Of a DNA stretch of 36,157 bases, positions 32,647 to 36,157 are shown piece after piece. This DNA comes from Deltaproteobacteria bacterium. GTDB taxonomy: Bacteria; Bdellovibrionota; JACOXK01; 2-02-FULL-40-11. The stretch covers positions 25,411 to 61,567 of the forward strand of contig JAHFEZ010000001.1 of NCBI GenBank assembly GCA_023248265.1, in the 5' to 3' direction. The translations under genes and the position numbers were made by a program. Each line of letters starts with the position of its first letter. Position 1 is the stretch's first letter. Below the pieces are notes generated by a model. The model worked only from the letters and a program-made list of their open reading frames with translations. It was not told the origin of the DNA and made no database searches.

Positions 32647-33293
32647 TAACATTCGAAGAATACTTAAGTCGGGTGACGGATCACTACACAAGCAAGGAGT
32701 ATGAAGCAGAGCTCATTAAGGCCAAAAAAGAATTTTTTGGATTTATCGGAAGCGTTCACGAAGAAGATCCCTTTTTTGAAAATTACATGACGGCTTTTAT
32801 TGAATGGTACATTTTTGCCCGAGACATGACCCATAAAGACCTACCCCCGATTCGTCTTTACTATCGTGAACAAGCCCAGGCGCTTTCTTCCGAAGAAAAA
32901 GCTATTTTTGAAGACTTTACTAAATTTAGACATTCTATTTTTATTTCTAAAAAAGTAAAACCTTCCCTTTTGGTCGTCTTGGACCTATACACCAATGAAA
33001 AAGTTACGATTGAACACAATTTCCCCGCAGCTGGATTTAATGTTGGAGATATTTTTGAAGCTATTTTAGTCCCTTTTCGAGGACAGCTCACATTTACCAA
33101 AACCTTCTTCTTTCATCCTCAAGAAGTAAAACGATTTATTGTCAAGGAGCTAAAAAAAATAAGAAAGCTTGAACAAAAAATTTTACTCAAAGTCATTATG
33201 CGATTTCGCAGACTTAGGCTTAAGTTCGACCGATATTCCCATGTAGATCCCTCTCAAATTTATACGGAAGAAGAATTTAATCGATATGCCTAA
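32643..33293 (+). CDS. Unrecognised protein encoded between carA and carB
   Basis: 216 residues from the ATG at 32643 (GGAG about 9 bp upstream). I do not recognise it. No signal peptide or membrane segment is seen, so it is cytoplasmic. The N-terminal half is helical and has a distinctive aromatic motif, [11 protein letters not shown] (52-62). A middle beta-like part ([20 protein letters not shown]) looks like a small barrel. The C-terminus (165-200) is strongly basic and helical ([20 protein letters not shown]), fit for RNA, DNA or protein binding. It overlaps carA by ATGA and carB by 8 bp, so expression is tied to both subunits. A role with carbamoyl-phosphate synthase, or an unrelated passenger role, is equally open. 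Confidence 0.78.
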   Translation: MITFEEYLSRVTDHYTSKEYEAELIKAKKEFFGFIGSVHEEDPFFENYMTAFIEWYIFARDMTHKDLPPIRLYYREQAQALSSEEKAIFEDFTKFRHSIFISKKVKPSLLVVLDLYTNEKVTIEHNFPAAGFNVGDIFEAILVPFRGQLTFTKTFFFHPQEVKRFIVKELKKIRKLEQKILLKVIMRFRRLRLKFDRYSHVDPSQIYTEEEFNRYA

Positions 33294-36157
33294 ACGAACA
33301 GATATTGAAAAAATTTTAATTTTAGGCGCTGGCCCCATCGTGATTGGCCAAGCCTGCGAATTTGATTATTCAGGAACACAAGCCTGTAAAGTTTTAAAAG
33401 AAGAAGGCTACCAGGTCATTCTCATAAATTCTAATCCGGCTACGATTATGACCGATCCTGAGTTTGCAGATAAAACTTACATCGAACCTTTAACGGCAGA
33501 ATTTGTTGAAAAAGTTATTGAAAAAGAAAGACCGCATGCCCTTCTTCCCACGTTGGGGGGCCAAACAGCTCTAAATTTAGCAAAAGAAGTGGCAGAAAAT
33601 GGAATTTTAAAAAAATATAACGTAGAACTCATTGGCGCACGATTAGAATCCATTAAAAAAGCAGAAGATCGAGAACTATTTAAAGAAGCCATGGAAAAAA
33701 TTGGTCTAGAAGTACCCAAAAGTGGCGTTGCTTCTTCTTTGTTAGATGCCAAGATTATTGCCCAAGAGCTGGGATACCCTGTTATTATTCGTCCCTCCTT
33801 TACACTGGGAGGCCATGGGGGCAGTGTCGCCTATAACCAAGAAGAATTAAAAAGTGCTATGGACTGGGCTCTTTCTGCAAGCCCTGTCCATCAAGTTTTA
33901 ATTGAGCAATCGGTATTGGGTTGGAAAGAATATGAACTGGAAGTCATGAGAGATCTGAAAGACAATGTCGTTATTGTTTGCTCCATTGAAAATTTTGATC
34001 CCATGGGTGTTCATACCGGAGATAGCATCACGGTTGCTCCCATCCAAACGCTCACAGATAAAGAATATCAATACATGAGAGAAGCCGCTAAAAAAATAAT
34101 TCGAGAAATTGGCGTCGATACAGGGGGATCCAATATTCAATTTGCTGTGCACCCTCAAACAGGAAAACAAGTTGTGATTGAAATGAACCCTCGGGTTTCT
34201 CGAAGTTCAGCACTGGCGTCTAAGGCCACAGGGTTTCCTATTGCAAAAATTGCAGCCAAGCTGGCTGTGGGCTATACCTTGGATGAAATTCAAAACGATA
34301 TCACACGAGAAACGCCTGCGTGTTTTGAGCCCACCATTGATTATGTGGTTACAAAAATCCCTCGCTTTACCTTTGAAAAATTTCCCCAGTCTGAAAATAC
34401 ACTCTCAACACAAATGAAATCTGTGGGAGAAGTGATGGCCATCGGACGCACGTTTAAAGAATCTCTTCAAAAAGCAATGACCTCTTTAGAAATTAATCGC
34501 CCAGGGTTTACTTCTCTTCTTTCTAAGGATCATCCCAATCCCAAAGGTGAAATTGAAAATTATCTCAAGCGCCCCAATGCAGATCGCCTCTGGTATATTG
34601 GAGAAGCCTTTCGTCATGGTTTTACGATAGAAGAAATCCACACCCTCACTCACATTGATCCTTGGTTTTTGGGGCACATCCAAGAAATCATTGAGCTTGA
34701 AAAAAATATCAGCCCTTACCTTTTAAAAGAAGCCAAGGAACTTGGCTTTTCAGACCAAAGACTGGCCCAACTTTTACAAACCTCTGAAGAAGACATTCGC
34801 ACTCAAAGAAAAAATAAAAAAATCTTGGCTCACTTTAAAACGGTGGATACCTGCGGAGCTGAGTTTGAAGCCTATACGCCTTATTATTATTCTTCTTTTG
34901 ATCTTAAAGGCGATCTTGAAGATGAAAATAAATCCCCACTAACCCCTAAAAAGAAAATTATGATTTTAGGGGGCGGCCCCAATCGCATCGGCCAAGGCAT
35001 TGAGTTTGACACTTGCTGTGTTCATGCCAGCCTTGCTTTAAAAGAAGATGGATTTGAAACCATCATGGTCAATTGCAATCCTGAAACGGTCAGCACCGAC
35101 TATGATATTTCAGATAAACTTTATTTTGAACCTTTAACCGTCGAAAGCATTTTAGCGATTTGCGACAAAGAAAAACCAGATGGCGTCATTGTTCAATTCG
35201 GGGGACAAACCCCTCTAAAACTTTGCAAAGCCTTAGAGAAAGCCGGCATCCCCATGATTGGAACTTCACCCACATCCATTCATCTGGCAGAAGACCGAGA
35301 AGAATTTGGGAAATTAATAGAAAAATTAAATTTAAGACAACCTGCCCATGGAACAGCTCGCACACTTCAAGAAGCAAAATCGGTCGCCAAAACGTTAGGC
35401 TACCCTGTTTTGATCCGCCCTTCGTATGTCTTGGGGGGACGCGCCATGGCGATTGCTTATGATGATGAGTCTCTTGAAAAATTTATTTCTGAAGCCTTAA
35501 AAGAATCCCAAGAAGAACATCCCATTCTCCATCCCATCCTCCATCCCATTCTCATTGACAAATTTTTGAAAAATGCCCAAGAAGTCGATGTAGACATCAT
35601 TTGCGATGGAAAAGATACTTTTATTGGCGGCATCATGGAACACATTGAAGAAGCCGGCATACACTCGGGCGACAGCGCATGCTCCCTGCCTCCCTATACG
35701 TTAAGTCTGGCACAACAAGAAGAATTAAGTGAACAAGCCAAAAAATTAGCTTTTGCTTTGGATGTGCGAGGGCTGATGAATGTTCAATTTGCCATTCAAA
35801 ATGGGATTCCCTATGTGTTGGAGGTCAACCCCAGAGCCTCTAGAACAGTTCCCTTTGCAAGCAAAAGCACAGGCATTCCCTTGGCCAAAGTGGCTGCGCG
35901 CGTGATGGCTGGAAAAACACTCAAAGAATTAGGATATACAACTCATGCCCAACCCAAAAAAGTTTCTGTGAAAGAAGTTGTATTTCCCTTCATTAAATTT
36001 CCTGGCACAGATGTTTTGTTGGGCCCTGAGATGAAATCGACAGGAGAAGTCATGGGCTCTCATGAAACCTTTGCCTTGGCTTTTGCAAAAGCCTATTTGG
36101 CCACAGGCTCTTCGCTTCCTTTGAAAGGTACAGCTTTTTTAAGCGTCCAAGATGATG
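33286..36157 (+). CDS. carB: Carbamoyl-phosphate synthase, large subunit (partial, C-terminus beyond window)
   Basis: 957 residues are visible of an expected 1070 or so. The enzyme makes carbamoyl phosphate from bicarbonate, ammonia and two ATP. The first half has [17 protein letters not shown] and the ATP-grasp loop [14 protein letters not shown]; the second half repeats this with [14 protein letters not shown] and [14 protein letters not shown]. The window ends at the start of the allosteric MGS-like domain ([11 protein letters not shown]). Residues 745-756 are HPIL three times, where relatives have a single such segment before LIDKFL. The ATG at 33286 overlaps the stop of the preceding gene by 8 bp, and all known catalytic signatures seen so far are intact. 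Confidence 0.96.
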   Translation, partial: MPKRTDIEKILILGAGPIVIGQACEFDYSGTQACKVLKEEGYQVILINSNPATIMTDPEFADKTYIEPLTAEFVEKVIEKERPHALLPTLGGQTALNLAKEVAENGILKKYNVELIGARLESIKKAEDRELFKEAMEKIGLEVPKSGVASSLLDAKIIAQELGYPVIIRPSFTLGGHGGSVAYNQEELKSAMDWALSASPVHQVLIEQSVLGWKEYELEVMRDLKDNVVIVCSIENFDPMGVHTGDSITVAPIQTLTDKEYQYMREAAKKIIREIGVDTGGSNIQFAVHPQTGKQVVIEMNPRVSRSSALASKATGFPIAKIAAKLAVGYTLDEIQNDITRETPACFEPTIDYVVTKIPRFTFEKFPQSENTLSTQMKSVGEVMAIGRTFKESLQKAMTSLEINRPGFTSLLSKDHPNPKGEIENYLKRPNADRLWYIGEAFRHGFTIEEIHTLTHIDPWFLGHIQEIIELEKNISPYLLKEAKELGFSDQRLAQLLQTSEEDIRTQRKNKKILAHFKTVDTCGAEFEAYTPYYYSSFDLKGDLEDENKSPLTPKKKIMILGGGPNRIGQGIEFDTCCVHASLALKEDGFETIMVNCNPETVSTDYDISDKLYFEPLTVESILAICDKEKPDGVIVQFGGQTPLKLCKALEKAGIPMIGTSPTSIHLAEDREEFGKLIEKLNLRQPAHGTARTLQEAKSVAKTLGYPVLIRPSYVLGGRAMAIAYDDESLEKFISEALKESQEEHPILHPILHPILIDKFLKNAQEVDVDIICDGKDTFIGGIMEHIEEAGIHSGDSACSLPPYTLSLAQQEELSEQAKKLAFALDVRGLMNVQFAIQNGIPYVLEVNPRASRTVPFASKSTGIPLAKVAARVMAGKTLKELGYTTHAQPKKVSVKEVVFPFIKFPGTDVLLGPEMKSTGEVMGSHETFALAFAKAYLATGSSLPLKGTAFLSVQDD
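35518..35553 (+). repeat. Three 12-bp tandem repeats inside carB (HPIL x3)
   Basis: Units CATCCCATTCTC, CATCCCATCCTC and CATCCCATTCTC stand head to tail in frame, encoding [12 protein letters not shown] (residues 745-756) immediately before [14 protein letters not shown] of the second ATP-grasp half. Confidence 0.9.

Noticed and set aside
35518-35553. CRISPR-like or regulatory tandem repeats
   Set aside because: The units are 12 bp, contiguous and in frame in carB, so this is a coding tandem duplication rather than an array with spacers.

Overview
The window comes from an AT-rich (about 40% G+C by eye), Gram-negative (diderm) bacterium. The evidence is a TolC-type outer-membrane channel, RND pumps with a periplasmic adaptor, a lipobox lipoprotein, and many Sec signal peptides. 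A Bdellovibrionota- or UBA10199-like 'deltaproteobacterial' lineage would fit the HNH protein type and the TGTCATCC-ended repeats, but this is a guess. There is no rRNA, tRNA or conserved marker here that settles the taxonomy.

Left part (1-5.3 kb, minus strand): a UgpC/MalK-type ABC ATPase truncated by the window edge, then a four-gene operon of exported proteins (5099 down to 1081). That operon encodes a small secreted protein, a possible beta-propeller, a divergent M13-like zinc peptidase, and another small secreted protein. Copies of one palindromic repeat (core AATAGGG-TACGT-CCCTATT) lie at both ends of it.

Centre (5.3-18.8 kb, plus strand): one long run of tightly packed or overlapping genes. 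It starts with a small exported protein and an exported caspase-like (clan CD) protein. Next comes a complete partner-switching set: RsbW-type kinase, STAS anti-anti-sigma factor, and SpoIIE/RsbU-type PP2C phosphatase. The phosphatase is coupled by an ATGA overlap to a tripartite efflux system: TolC, adaptor, RND pump 1, a PII-like small protein, and RND pump 2. The run ends with a lipoprotein and a CPBP intramembrane protease. The layout suggests that signalling and efflux are co-expressed. Whether the switch controls the pumps is inference.

Accessory part (18.8-23.7 kb): minus-strand exported proteins, including a DUF4105-like papain-fold candidate, then a 400-bp gap with a REP-like element. 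After that come a plus-strand HNH endonuclease, a GHKL ATPase and a STAS-like (DUF4325-type) protein. The last two look like a second, phosphatase-less ATPase/STAS pair.

Right part (23.7-36.2 kb): minus-strand aldehyde dehydrogenase, an aspartokinase lacking its ACT domains, and a small membrane protein. A divergent plus-strand operon then reads rhh-lepA-lepB-pyrB-pyrC-carA-X-carB (carB truncated by the window end). The RHH gene carries a palindromic operator-like site over its own promoter. Gene X is an unrecognised protein lodged between carA and carB, with overlaps on both sides. No CRISPR array, tRNA, rRNA or intact transposase was seen.
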